Positions 11,656-24,585 of a stretch of 64,000 nucleotides of DNA are shown here, one piece after another; the first letter of the stretch is position 1, and each line of letters starts with the position of its first letter. The stretch comes from Datnioides undecimradiatus. Lineage: Eukaryota > Chordata > Actinopteri > Lobotiformes > Datnioididae. Made by a program: the position numbers and the translations under genes. The stretch is from the NCBI GenBank assembly GCA_008933995.1, contig WARS01001600.1, forward strand, positions 2,057,143-2,121,142. The letters are read 5' to 3'. Under the pieces are notes generated by a model that saw nothing but the letters and a program-made list of their open reading frames with translations, was not told where the DNA came from and searched no databases.

Positions 11656-14600
11656 TCAGTTGATCTCAGGCAGGAACTGGATCTCCTTGCCCAGGTGCTC
11701 TTTCAGCCACGGCATTATCTTGAACAGGTCGATGTGAAAGTCTCGGGCGTCAGGAGGCGGCCTGTCACTGCTGTACCCTCGCAGGTCAGAGTTCGACAGG
11801 TCACACACGTTGATGATGCCCCAGCTCACCACTCCCACCTTGGAGATGAAGGCAGATGGAGACCATGAGATGCTGATTTTAACGTCAGTACTGAAGCTTT
11901 TTCTTGTCAAAGTGAGAAACGTGCTGACCTGAAAGTAGCGCTTTCTCTTCTGCAGAAACAGAGATCCACCTGAGTCACCTGCACAAAAGACAGACAACAT
12001 GTAACTGTGATGTGAGGCAGGTCTCGGCCTCGCCTCTGTGTGGAGGCTGTGTCACAGGACCAGTCCAGACCTTTACAGGTGATGCCGTCCTGATGTCCTG
12101 AGGATCCTCCAGTGCAGAGGAACCTGTCGGGAACGTACTCGTCCATAGTGATGTCAGTGGGCTCCTTCAGTGTAATCTTGGCCTTCTCCACACAGCCAGG
12201 CCTCTGCAGACAGTGAACAGCCCAACACTCAGATTTGTTCCCTGCACATTCTCCCCACAGTCCCGTCAGCCGTCACTCACCCGGCTCCCTGTGTGAATGT
12301 GCGTTTCTTTGCGTTTTGAGTTCTTGTGCATGAAGAAGGCCGAGGTCTGATCGTGTGGCAGCAGTTCCTCTCCTGTGTGTGCACATCAGAGATCTGTGTC
12401 ACAGTATATCAACACGTTGTTAACAGAGGGGAATATGGAAATAGACGCTGCATGCTCTTTATACTATGAATGCTGCTGCAGAGTGTAAACGTCAAAGGTC
12501 ACACACGGTGCTGCTGACAGGTGGAGTTGACCTTCTTCATGGCTCGGCTGGCTGGCACCGTACAGGGCAAGCAGACTGGTCTGTTGTATCACACACACAC
12601 ACACACACACACTGAGACTCAGGAGCATTTTTGTTGGGTGTGTATGTTTATTTTTAGCTACACGGGAGTGGAGGACACGTCACACACCTGCATCGTTTCC
12701 TGACAAAACAAGTCAATGTTCAGGTTCTGTGTGAATGAAATCCGTGTGTGTGCGTGTGTCTGCTGGCGGCGGTCTGCGGTGGTGTCAAACTCACCTGGCT
12801 CTCCAGGAGAGCGGGATGCTCTTGTTCACCTGCACCAGAGCTACATCGTAGTCATAGAACTCAGACACACGTCTGTTCTGGAGGCCCTTGATGTTGTACT
12901 TCGGGTGGACGATCACCTTCGTGGAAATCACCATGCCTCCACCTGGGAACCAGCGGAGCAACTGGTTAACGTAGCCCAACGTAGACCTGCTACCATATGA
13001 CGCTGTGGCTCGGTCGATTCGTCAAATGAAATGTGCTCTTGTGGTACTTTACTATGATCGGCATTAAAAGATTCAGTACATGTCTCAACAAACAGTTTCA
13101 AACGTGCAAACAAACTGACCTGTGAGCAGGTGAATTAAAGCCAGAGCAAAGTGATGAATCTGTTCCGTTCTGACACTCACCGTGTTTTATATTCACCTGC
13201 TGGCTGATAGGGTCTGTGCTCGCTCTGGCAAAGCAGTGAGCAGATGTCAGCACCCAGTTCGGGCTCACGATGGATCCGGAACATGGTGTCGACTACACGG
13301 GAGGAAGGTGTTCAGGTGTTGAGATCCACTCTGAAATGTTAAACTGATCTGAAATCTGCAGTTTGATGTCAGACTGACTGTGCAGAGCTCTCACCGACAG
13401 TATTGTGACGTGCCAGGGCTGGGTGTGGACCTCTGTGGACTTGCTCTTGTCCTTGGAGATGTCCTCCTGAGCGACCCCGCACATCGTCACGCTCTTGTCG
13501 CCTGTGTCATGAAATGTGAACCATGTAACGAAACATAATGTGTAATAACCTGCTCAGAGCACAGTATAATTATAGTCACAACCACTCATGAGTATACATA
13601 ATGCATCATAAAGCACTTTATAATGACTTAGATCTTACCCGTTGGTCGCTCACTGACATGTTTCTGCAGGGATCATGGTGTATATACGTTAAAGTCATAT
13701 TATAAATCATAATAATCCCTGGTACAGTGGTTTGTGATGAGATTATAAATTAGTCTCAGTGGTCTCTGCGTGCTTTAAGTGAAAGTGCGCAGTGTTTGCT
13801 ACAGGTTACCACGGTTACCTGCTGCCTCACAGATTGCAAACACTGTGTGAGAGGAGGTTCAAACTACACCTCAAGACAGAAACAGTCACTTTAGATTTGG
13901 TCGTCACGGTGATGGAGGAGACACCTGCTGCTGACAGCAGACGACCTGCTCAGGTGTGGTGTGTGGTTCGTCAGCGGATGACTCCAGGCTGAGGCGAGGC
14001 GGCTGTGTTTAAGCTCTACTACAGTGAAATATCCCTTTAAAGGTTGAGACGTGTCAGCTCTGTCGCACCCGTCTTCTGACTGATGCTGATGTAAAAGTGA
14101 AATGCATCACATTTTGTTGTTGCTCCTGCATAAACTCAGTTATTTACTCTCAGCCTGTGACGTCTGCCTCGAGAATTTCATCTGTCACGTTACAAAACAC
14201 ATATAAATGATGATTATGTGCATTATATCAATGATTTTATGTGTAACAGACTGTTATCGCGTTCAGACAGCGGCCTCCCACTCACTGATGATGCTGTTGA
14301 ACACCTCTCCCAGCGTCTCGAAGTTTTTCAGAATGAAGACGTGTCTCTCGCCACGTTTCTTCGAGGCCAAGGAGTTCAGCTCTTTCTTCTTCACTTCTTC
14401 CCCGACACCGAAAACATAGACGTCTGAAAACACACGTACATTAACATGTTTATACTGTTTACATGTCAGCACAGAGTAAACACAGAGGACAAGTAGCTCA
14501 GCTGCGCCTGATTTGTGATGTTGATGAGGTTGGAGTCGTGCTGTTTGTGTATTGAAACATCTGATCAGGTCTTTGTTTATGACGATACCCAGCAAAGTCT

Positions 14601-17337
14601 CGTCGGTGTGATCCTGGGATCTGTTGTTGTAGCCCAGCAGACTCCGGATCTGTGCCAGGGCAGCCTGAGGGCTGTTGCCTGTGTTGGAGTAACCTGTGGG
14701 CAGACATCAGGAGGGGGTCAAGGCCTGGAAACACAACTGCTAGTGAGACCTTTCTGGTGTGTTTACCGTCCGTTTCGATGATGATGATGTTCTGAGTCTC
14801 ATTAAAATGGTTTTTGGCGCTGTTCTGCTTGAAGAAGTTGATCATCTCGCTGACTCGGTACAGGGCAGCGTACAGGTTGGTGCCCGTCTTTTTCCCGTGG
14901 CCTGCAGGCGCACATGTTCAAAAGACTGAATGGCTGAAATCTGAACTCATGCACAGATCAACGTGTTATTGAACATGTCGGTGCATCCCAGCTGCAGCAC
15001 TGATTAGTGCTGGCTGCAGGAGGTCAGGAGGTTAAAGTGAATCCTGTAAATGAACAGAGGGAGAACAAGCGGCCTCCTACTGTGGTAGTCGAACTGCATC
15101 AGGCTCCAGATGACGTCGTCGGAGCTGCTGCTTATTTCCGAGTCTGTGATGTCCACGATGTCTTTGGACTCGCTGGCAAACGACAGCACGTGGTACTTGA
15201 TCTTGACCTCGTAGCTGTCCAGCTAAAGTGACGAGGACGCTGAGATGTGGTGAAATCTGGCACCTCAGTGTGAGTTAATGCCAGTAAATCTGTTTCTGTG
15301 TTGCTGTTGCTGCTTGTTTTGGCACTGACCTTTCTGATAAGAGCGATGGTGGCGTTCCTGGATATCTCAAAGTCCTGCTTCCTGATGCTTCCTGATGTGT
15401 CCAGCAAAATGTAGACGTTCATGCGGCTGCCCTCAGCCACGCGCAGGGTTCGGCCAAAGGACGACCCTGAACCTGACACGCACACACGCACGCACACACA
15501 CACAGCTCAGCTCAGCTCAGCTCAGCTCAGCTCAGCTAGTTGCTCTCTGACAGGTTTATGCTCATATTGAAGTGCAGTATTGTTTGTGATGTCACACAGA
15601 TGTTTTAGTTATTCCCACTTTTCCTTTTGGAGTCCGGTGAGAGGACGTCCATGACTCCTGCCAGTGAGCCCGCCAAGGCTGCTGCCACATCGCTGGGCGA
15701 GTCAAAGGTGTTCTGTCCTGCAGAGACGCACAAGAGATGCTGCATTTAGCATGATCTGATGCGCTGCTCAAGGTCTTGGTCTAATGGATTTAGTGCATGA
15801 AACAGCTCTGCACCTTGACACCGTGGTGCTGAACCGCTCCACTCCCTGTTCTCCAGGCAAACCCGTTCCCCCGAGCCGAGCAGATCCAGACCGGTCTGGC
15901 ACTGGTACACCACCTTCTCTCCTGTGTGAAGCCAGCCTCCTGACCTCCTGGCCCCCGGTGGGATCCCCGGGTCATCGCAGTCATCAGCTGCAGCAGAGGA
16001 GAAAAAGATCTTTGTTTAAAATGAGACTTGTTTGTAGAAATGATCAGAATCAAACAAAATTTGCAGAAATGATGCATAAAAACCTCTGAACACACCTACA
16101 TGTCTCTAAACCTGAGTCAGAACGGGGTCGGCTAGCTGTCACAGTATAAGATTAAAAGCTGTGTATAAGGATCATTTGAACGCATTCACCAAAAGCTGCT
16201 TTACAGTGTAAACCTCAGTGAGTCTGAGCTTAGTCAGCGGACACTCACTCCACCACAGGCGCTGACACACCTGATGAACTGGCCTCAGGTGGAAACTCTC
16301 AGGTGATCGCACTGACTGATGAATAAAGACGTGTTTCACACATGAGTTAAGCCGTGTAGTGTTTGTCTGTCCTCACCGTGGTTGTCACAGACAGGAGCGG
16401 TTCCTGTCCACTCCCCAGAGAGGGTGCAGGTCCTCTGGGCTGACCCGTACAGGGCGAAGCCTTCGTGGCAGGAGAAGCTCTGCGTCTCCCCCACAGGGAA
16501 CCACTGGTCCCTGGGCCAGAAGTCACCATTATCCAGCTGGAGCTGAGCCGGGCACAACACGTCTGGGACACAGAGAGGAGGCGACGATGCAGGAAAGGAA
16601 GGAAGGATGAGACTTGTTAGTTGTACCTGTGACAGCGAACGCATCACCATCATAAACATACCTTTACACGTGGCCTTTGACACCTGTCTGCCATTGGCTA
16701 CTCTCATGGGCGACCACTCCCCATCAGCACCGCAGAGCCTGTAGCTGACCGGGAACGGGTGCTGGCTCGGGCCGCAGTGATAGGTCAGCACGCTGCCCTG
16801 CAGCCCCCCCTGCACAGGAGACACACACACAGCCAAAGTGAGTCACATGAAGATTTTCAGTAAAACCGACGTTTGATTAGTTTCACTTCTCAGACTTTAG
16901 AGTTCATCATTATCACCACGCTCCACTTTGACTGTATTGTCCTCACCTGTTACTCACCTGTTCAGTCGGTGTTATAGAAATTAAAACAAACCTGCAGGAA
17001 GCCTTTATTTGACGCTGCTGTTTTGTTATTTGTTCACCTGTGAGTAGGTGACGCGTCCGTTACTGATGATCTCTGTCACTGAGCAGTTCAGAGGCTGAGG
17101 ATCCTCGTATGTCTCATAATCATACCCGTAGTCCTCTGTGGACACTGGAGCACAAACAGTAAACGTGTCGGTGGTAAACATGCAGCTCTGCGTCCACACA
17201 CAAGCAAAACGGCCACGCAGACGTCTTAGAGCCTGGACTGAAAGTGATCACGCACAGACGCACAAACACAAAGTGAACTGCTCACCGTCCTGCACAGAGA
17301 TGAGGAGAAGGAGCCACAGGATGGGCCTGACATCCAT
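11656..17337 (-). CDS. cfb: Complement factor B/C2-type serine protease
   Basis: Nineteen exons join in frame to 773 codons: 17286-17337, 17038-17144, 16662-16809, 16377-16562, 15814-15987, 15619-15717, 15330-15466, 15081-15222, 14767-14901, 14589-14693, 14286-14423, 13395-13501, 13181-13292, 12795-12942, 12507-12580, 12281-12372, 12071-12203, 11929-11978, 11656-11838. A signal peptide (MDVRPILWLLLL) leads into three CCP/sushi modules, then a KRKRSS stretch matching the factor D cleavage region, a vWA domain with MIDAS DTSGS (Asp278) and GTNLYAAL, and a trypsin-like domain with His529 (TSAHCF), Asp580 (YDYDVALV) and Ser699 (CKGDSGGS). Factor B supplies the catalytic subunit of the alternative-pathway C3 convertase. 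Length is close to mammalian factor B (764). Teleost Bf and C2 are hard to separate by eye, so the B-versus-C2 label is less certain than the family. Confidence 0.95.
15504..15536. repeat. (AGCTC)n pentanucleotide repeat in a cfb intron
   Basis: About six or seven tandem AGCTC units follow a CA/CG-rich tract. The array is intronic, between the exons at 15330-15466 and 15619-15717. Confidence 0.9.
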
Positions 17338-18470
17338 GGCTGGACTGCGTGTCAGTGGGGTTTTGTCTCTCAGTGACAGGAGCCGCAGAGTGTTTGCATC
17401 AAGCTGCAGCTTTATTTGTTGACCGATTACCCATTAACACAGCAGCAGCAAACAGATTGAGCAACTTAGGGCAGATCTCAGATCTGAGCTCTTACTTTCG
17501 TTTCCTCTCAGTCCATCTGTTTCTCTTGTTCCAGTCTCTGATGACTGATTCGTTTAAAGCCAGCATGGGGCCTCATAAAGAGCTGCTCTAATGCTTTTCA
17601 ATAAAACTCCATCAGGACCCAACTGCAGGCCGGCTTTGGGCAACAAATGCACCTTCAAATCTCACAATCTCTTTAGCACTTTTCTGGATAGTTTTCACTT
17701 TTCCCAAACTGACCTCAGCCCTGCACTGTTGTTGTTTTGCTGTGTAATGACCCGGGATGGCTGAGCTCGGACTGCAGGTCCCTGTGCCAGATGCTGCGTA
17801 GTACTCTAATTTATTGTATTTGTGTGTTTGTGCACCTGCGCGCTCAGGTTCAGGCACTCGTGCATTCGTGCTTGTTAATAAAACATCTAAGGAGCCTAAG
17901 AGATCATTGTGGGGATTATAGAGATTTAACAGGGACCCCCACCTTCACCTCCATCATCAACCCTCCTCCCCCCCTCCTCCTCTTTCTCCTCGGAGCTCAG
18001 TCCTCTCAGCTGACTCGGCTTTGCTCAGCGCTGTGAAGGGGTTTCTGAAACGCCTTTGTAACCACTCACACACACACCAGCACAAAACACATGAGGACCC
18101 CAGGTCGAGCTGCTGGGACAGAGGGAGCAGGAGGAGAGAAGCAGCAAACGTGGATACTTTGACACTCTGATCATTTCTGACTTTGGAGGTTACTGCTGTG
18201 AATTATATTGTGTTATCATTTCACTTTAATCTGGATTTCGCTGATGGATGTGCAACAAAGGGCCGTGCTGTGCTGGAGGAGTGAAGGCCGTGAGCTCACC
18301 ACTCTCCGGTGGAGGTTTACTGTTGGAGGATGTTAGAAACACCCGGGGAGGCATCTTTAACGTCTTTAACGTCCCCTCGTGTAGAAGCAGCTCTCTGCAC
18401 GATGTCAGCACCGACGTGTTCACCGCAGCATCGGGCTCTTGAAGGAGAGCAGCAGTGAAACAGACTGAAG
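17338..18470. other. cfb / mfrp divergent intergenic region
   Basis: This 1.1 kb spans the two divergent start codons. No ORF with family signature is seen. Just upstream of the cfb ATG the sequence presumably carries its promoter, and the 300 bases before 18471 should hold the mfrp 5'UTR. A pyrimidine-rich CCTCC block lies near 17945-17990. No TATA box stands out for either gene. Confidence 0.4.
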
Positions 18471-21400
18471 ATGTCTGACCTCAGCCAGGTCGCAGTGTAC
18501 TCTGACTCCTCAGACATTTACAAGGTGAGTGGCGATGAGTGATGAGTGATTGGCCGGGGTGCTGCTGTGCCGTGCTCGTACACGTCACAGCCATCGTGTT
18601 GCACTGTGCCATCCTGCGTCTCGGCTGTGTGACCTGCAGCAGGAACAGAACAATATCACAGTGAACTAAAGGCCGTCTGCACACTGCTCAGCAACAAACA
18701 GACAGCAGGCAGGCGGAGTCGGCAGTGAGCACTCAGCAGCTGAAGAGTCAGATATGGATTCAAATGTCCGTCTGTAACCGCAGACTGTGTCAATAATTAA
18801 GTGTTTGCTCTCCATCATCACATTATCACAGCTCTCTGTTCAAATCTCGGTTCTGCCGCCACCAGAAGGCCAAAATAACTGGTTTAGACACCAGCACCAC
18901 GTGACCTGACCGTGGGAAACGACCGTGAACAGACAACAGAGTTATCAAACTGACACGGTGATGTCTGTCCGAGCCTCTTCATAAAACGCCCTGATTGTGT
19001 GTTTTAGTGTTTTAATGCTCCTGAATATTTGGGACTTTTTAAAGTAACATTGTGTTTTTCTTAAAAACGTTTAACGTTCATTTTTATTCATTTTCTCATT
19101 TGCCCAGAATGTGTTCTGCAACCCCGCCTTTGAGCTGGAGGGGGAGCGGGAGGAGAGGGTGGAGGGATTCAGGACGTCCTCATCCACCCCTGAACCAATC
19201 AAACCGCCTGCAGCTAGTGAGTCAACCAATCAGCTCGCTGCTTTCCGTGACTAACCTTAAACCTAATTAAGCTGCGTTCTTTGCTTGGGTAACTTCACTG
19301 AGGTAGGTCAGGTCCAATGAAAGACTGTGCCAAGGTGCATTGTGGGAAATTAAAAGCATGATCAATTTACTGCAGCAGTGCTTTGCGCATTAGTTTAGTT
19401 TTAACTTCCCTTTGTGCCGACAGTGAGGCGGATTTTGCAGAATTTGCTTTAAGGCAACGTGTGATGTCGTTTTAGTAGCATCTGCGTTCAGGTAAAGGGC
19501 GACGCGTGATGAACATCCCCAGCGTATGAACTCTGGTAGCGTGTTTGTGTGTGTGTGTGTGTTCTGTCATCAGACGTCGGCTGGGGTCTGTTCGGGGTGT
19601 GTGTGACGCGCCTGCGGGGCCCGGGCTGTGGCTGGGGGGCCGTGGTGGTCTCTGCTGCTGCCCTGCTCCTGCTGGCAGCCCTGGGACTGGCGCTGGCCCT
19701 CATCCTCACACGTGAGTCACTGCTGCGCCTCAGACCAGTCTCCAAAATGAAACCAAAGAACCTCAGACTGTGTCAGAGGCCTTAACACGGATCAGATTCT
19801 GAACTTTAAGCTGTTTCTGTCTCGTGCAAACTGAAAACATATTGTGATTTCACCAACACAATCCGGGGCTTTTGCTGGGGAGGTACTGGGAACTGTCAGA
19901 TCGCTGCCACACAGAGAAACAGGGTGACTCGAGGAGAGCGACCCCGCTGCAGACAGGCACACGGAGCAGAGAGTTACACAGTTTGGTAGGTCGAGGAAGG
20001 CGGAGTCAAACACACAAGGACCAGATCCAAAAACAACAGGTGAAAAGCATGGGCCGTGGACAGGCACAGATCCCAAAACATGGGGAAGCTGGAAGGGCAC
20101 ACCTACTCACTGAAAAACAATGAAACACAACGAAGGAAAAGGAAGTGACACAACTTGAATAAACCAGACCCGGGTGAAATCAGAGACAGGAAACAGGTAC
20201 ACATTGACGCACAAAGAAAAACTTTTCAAAATAAAACAGGAAATGACCAAAAGTCCCAGCTGCACAGTCACCAACAGGATTTAAAACGTGTGCTTGATCT
20301 ACAGTGCGACGATCTAAGACGTCTGCAGGAGCACGTTCCCATGCTGTGTCTTTGTGTTTCAGAGATCAAAGGTCAGGCAGTGGACGACCAGTTGTTGTCC
20401 ACCAGCCCTGCAGACCTGCTGACTGCGGGAGACGAAGCGTCCCACACTTTACCCACAATCCCTGTCAACACAAGTCGTCTGGACAGCACAGCTGCACCGC
20501 AGCCTGCCCGCATCCCACCATCTGAGACACGTGAGAGGTTCACACAGCAGAAGCATCCTCACCAGCTGAGGGTCTTGTCTTTAACTTCCCTCTGTCTCTC
20601 AGGGTGTGGAGGGGTTTTCACCGAGTCTGAGGGCAGTTTCAGCTCTCCAAACCACCCCGGCTCCTACCCCCCCAACTTGCTGTGTGTGTGGGTGATCCGG
20701 GTCCCACCCCCGTCCCTGGTTCAGATCCACGTTTCCTCCCTGACCGTGGAGGGACCATCCCCCTGTCTGTTTGACTGGCTGGAGGTGCAGGAGCAGATGG
20801 AGCAGAGCTCTGTGGTCACCAGGTGGGTCAGACTCTGTCGGTCAGCTTCCTGTCCAGCAGTCACAGATGACTTCATACCACAGACCTCGGGTTCCCCACG
20901 TTGTTTCACTGTGACTCAACACAAGAACAAGGAAAACAGTGTTAATGCAGGAAGTTTTCACTCATTTCAGAGCATAAAGAGACCAGAGACTCAGCTCAAA
21001 TTAACACGTAACTAACTGTGTAGAGCAGCATCTCTGTACAAGCTCTGAGGGGAAATGATGTTTCCATAGCTGTGGTTGTAGAGAGAGGCCTGCAGAGTTT
21101 GGCTCTACGCCTCTGCATGCTCTCCCTAAAGCGACATCTCCAGGCCTCATGTCAGTACCTCAGAGTGCTGGCAGATGGCAGTAATGGTCTGTGCATCAGT
21201 GGAGGCGAGGCCTTCTCGGAAAGATCACTGTGCATGTGAATACGATGACCTCTTTGCTTGGCTGCATTCCTGGAAAGTGTCGTAACATGATTCGGGAAAT
21301 TCTACAAATGTTACACAACTTGCCACAAATCCTTTTTAAGAATTTACAGTGCAAAGTTCAGACACAAGTCCACAGCTGTGACCTGCAGAGGAATAAACAG

Positions 21401-21593
21401 GATTATTCATGTAAAGGTTCAGATCATCAGAGACGTCTGTGCTTCCCTCCTGCAGGTTCTGTGGTAACGTGGCGCCACCAACAGTCAACACAAACAGCAG
21501 CACAGTGTGGGTCACCTTCCACTCTGACGGCAGCATCGCAGGCAGCGGCTTCACTGCACAGTACAGGGCCATACTGCCTGGACACAGTCAGTG

Positions 21594-21641
<48 letters not shown>

Positions 21642-23288
21642 CCTTGCACCATTTGCCCTCCTGAGCATCATGTATCCACTGTGTGTTGCCCCAGAGAGCT
21701 GCTCCAGAGACGAGTTTCTGTGTGACAGCGGTCGCTGCCTGCTCCCCGTGTCCGTGTGTGACGGTCATCCAAACTGCCGTGACCAATCAGACGAGGCGAA
21801 CTGCAGCCATAAACACAAAGGTGAGAGCACGTAGACAGAGTTCACCCTGGGCATTGTCTCGACCTAACCCTCATCCTTTCACAGAGTGCGGCGGGCAGAA
21901 AAGCGGGCCCCATGGCTTCCTGTCAAGTCCAAACCACCCCAGGCCTTACCCTCACCAGCAGGTACATGTTTAACTTTCCACACACACTCCACACACACTC
22001 CACACTGCCCGTTACAGGATGGCGAGGCTTTGTCACTAACATCATGTGGCTGTGTTTCCATCAGTTGTGCGTTTGGCATGTATCTGTTGAGGAGGGTCAC
22101 GTCGTCACGCTGAGCTTCAGGAACTTCAGCCTGGAGACTCAGGACGTGTGTGAGTTTGACTACGTGGAGGTGCACGACAGCGTCGACACTGGAGCAGGAA
22201 GAGTGCTGGGCAGGTGAGACGCTCCACCGGCCGGGATCTCAGCCACATGTTGGGGTCAAATGCACAACATGTGAAGCTCATGAGATCCTCTCCATCCTGT
22301 GTGTTGAGGCTGAAACAGGGTGAATGTGTGTCCCCCTGTCTCCCAGATGTATAACCCTGACGTGCTGAGGCCACTTTTGTCTCCTCCTCCTGTCTCAGGT
22401 TTTGTGGGACCACCCTCCCCCCCGACCTGACCTCCTCCGGCCCCCACATGACTGTGGTGTTTGTGGCTGATGAGGGAGTGGCCGACAGCGGCTTCAACGC
22501 CACGTACCAGGCTGTGTCTGTGCTGGACAGTGAGTTCTTGCTGTTACAGAACTACTGTTGCCTTTATCACCTCTCCTGCTTCTGATGTTTCCTTTCTCCT
22601 TCCTTCCTTCCTTTTTTACTTCCTGCTTCTTTTGTTCCTCTCCTTCCTTCAGGTCTTACCGCAGTTTGATCACCTTTCCTTTCTTCTCTGACCTACATTT
22701 ACTCTGCAGACACCACCATTTACTTTCTATTCACAGCACTTTCCCTCCTCAGCACTTTTGCTCCTCATGTTTTGTGTATTTCTATCATCCTCTCCTGTGT
22801 GTGTGTGTGTGTGTGTGTGTTGTTGTCTTTATTTAAAGGGACATGTGGTCCCGGCCAGTTCGCCTGCAGTACGGGGGAGTGTCTTCAGCAGCAGTGGTTG
22901 TGTGATGGATGGAGCGACTGCCCTGATGGAGCAGATGAACAGGGCTGTGGCAACTCCACCTACCCTCCCTTCAGTGAGTCCCTGTTATCTCTGACCCGGA
23001 TCAGGTTCCCAGGAGGGAGTCTGACCGGCTTTTGTTTCCCTGATGTGTCAGAGTTCCTGTTGTGTGTCAGAGGAAGTGAGGGCAGAATATGAGCGGTTTA
23101 GTCTCTCTGTGCCCTCAGCTTCATCGTGCGAGTTCATCGAGGTAGAGATGTGTCAGGGTCTCAGCTACAACCTCACCTCGTTCCCAAACATCTGGCTGTC
23201 CATCGCTGATCAGAGAGAAGCTGCCACGCTCCTGCGACAGTACCGGGTGAGAGCTGCCCTCGTGACTTCATGATACTAAAAGAACAAC

Positions 23289-23325
<37 letters not shown>

Positions 23326-23646
23326 GAGCATGAGCTGACTGCACATGCTTTCAACAACTGTACGGCTGTTTCCACTCAGACATTCATCCTCACGCTCCCT
23401 TCTCTCCGTTTTGCCATGCAGGTACTGATGGAGCTGGCGTGCTTCGAGCCCTTGCGGAGGCTGGTGTGCGGGATGTTTCTGCCCCAGTGCAGCCCTCAGG
23501 GGGGCGTCCTCCAGCCCTGCCGCTCGGTCTGCTCCTCCGCCGAGCAGCAGTGCAGCCAAGCCCTGGACCTCTTCTCCTTCAGCTGGCCCTTCAACTGCCA
23601 CCTGCTGCCCGACTCCGAGGACCCCGTGGAGTGCTCGCTGCCTTGA
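18471..23646 (+). CDS. mfrp: Membrane frizzled-related protein
   Basis: Thirteen exons join in frame to 596 codons: 18471-18524, 19108-19216, 19574-19711, 20363-20530, 20603-20822, 21456-21586, 21695-21820, 21885-21961, 22065-22213, 22399-22529, 22839-22973, 23119-23246, 23422-23646. The order matches MFRP: cytoplasmic N-terminus, one Ala/Leu-rich membrane segment (about 76-99, type II), a Thr/Pro/Ser stalk, CUB1 (from [10 protein letters not shown]), LDLa1 ([16 protein letters not shown]), CUB2 (from [10 protein letters not shown]), LDLa2 ([16 protein letters not shown]) and a C-terminal Frizzled cysteine-rich domain (from [17 protein letters not shown]). Length is close to human MFRP (579). 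MFRP is an eye protein of the retinal pigment epithelium and ciliary body needed for normal axial eye growth. In mammals it shares a transcript with C1QTNF5; here no C1q gene follows directly and nudt8 is convergent instead. Identity is firm. Confidence 0.96.
21597..21639 (+). repeat. (GT)n microsatellite in mfrp intron
   Basis: A perfect GT run of about 21 units lies between the exons at 21456-21586 and 21695-21820. Confidence 0.95.
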
Positions 23647-24301
23647 TTCAACAGTTTTAAGAGTCAGCTGTGATTTCACTGAGAGATGATCGAGTCCAGC
23701 CTCCGTCCACTCCATGTGTGAGGACTGACAGGCCTGCATTTCACAGAGCTGGGCACTGGGACTGGACTCTGAGCAGCATCCAGGAGTTGTATAAAGCAGC
23801 CTGACCAGTAGCGTTGCACACGCCTGCCTGTAAAGCCCCCGCAGGAAGGTTTTTAATGAAAAGCTTTAAAGTTTGTAAAGAGTTTGTGTGATTCAGATAC
23901 AAACGAATCAAAATGAAGGTTTTCGATCTCTTCAGTGGAAATCAAACTGTTAATTGTCTTTTTGCACTATTTATTGCTTTGTTGTCAATCATGTAAAAAC
24001 AGAAAAACCTTTAAAACAAACTTTATTGCATTGTTCATCAACACAACACAGCATGTGTCATTTCAGTGTTTTCAGTCCAGATTTGATCCAGTGGGACGTG
24101 AAACGGGCTCGAGTTGAGTCACACTGTGCGGCAGGGACTGTGTTAGAGTTGCGCTTCACTGAGCCCACATGTTAAAATCATTACAACACAACTCATACTG
24201 TAAAGGTTTCCTCGGTCAGTCACTGATTTAACTTGTTAAAATCTGTTTAGATGGCGGTACGCACGATTTAAAGCTGAATGAAAGAAGGATCTGTTTGCGC
24301 G

Positions 24302-24342
<41 letters not shown>

Positions 24343-24585
24343 CTGATTGTTGTTGTTGTATAACTGAGGCTCAGAAAGTGCAAGAGATGCAAAATCCTTC
24401 TCCTGAGTGTGACGCTGCACCAAATGAAGGACGTTACCGTCATTAATGAGACCGAGTGACTGATAATATTTTGTATTCACGCTGAGTTCTCACATGGTTC
24501 TGTGACGACGCCTGATTTTACATTTTTTCCTAATTAAATCTTTGCATTATGGACGAGCTTTAGCGCCGTAGGTGCGACTGTGCTG
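23647..24585. other. mfrp / nudt8 convergent 3' region with CG/CA repeat
   Basis: These are 3'UTR-type sequences of both genes. A minus-strand AATAAA (TTTATT on plus at 24022-24027) could end the nudt8 transcript. A compound (GC)n(AC)n tract occupies about 24296-24339. No further coding potential is seen. Confidence 0.5.

Noticed and set aside
20155-21015. 286-codon plus-strand frame over mfrp
   Set aside because: It reads through introns. Only 20363-20530 and 20603-20822 are exons; the rest is intronic frame.
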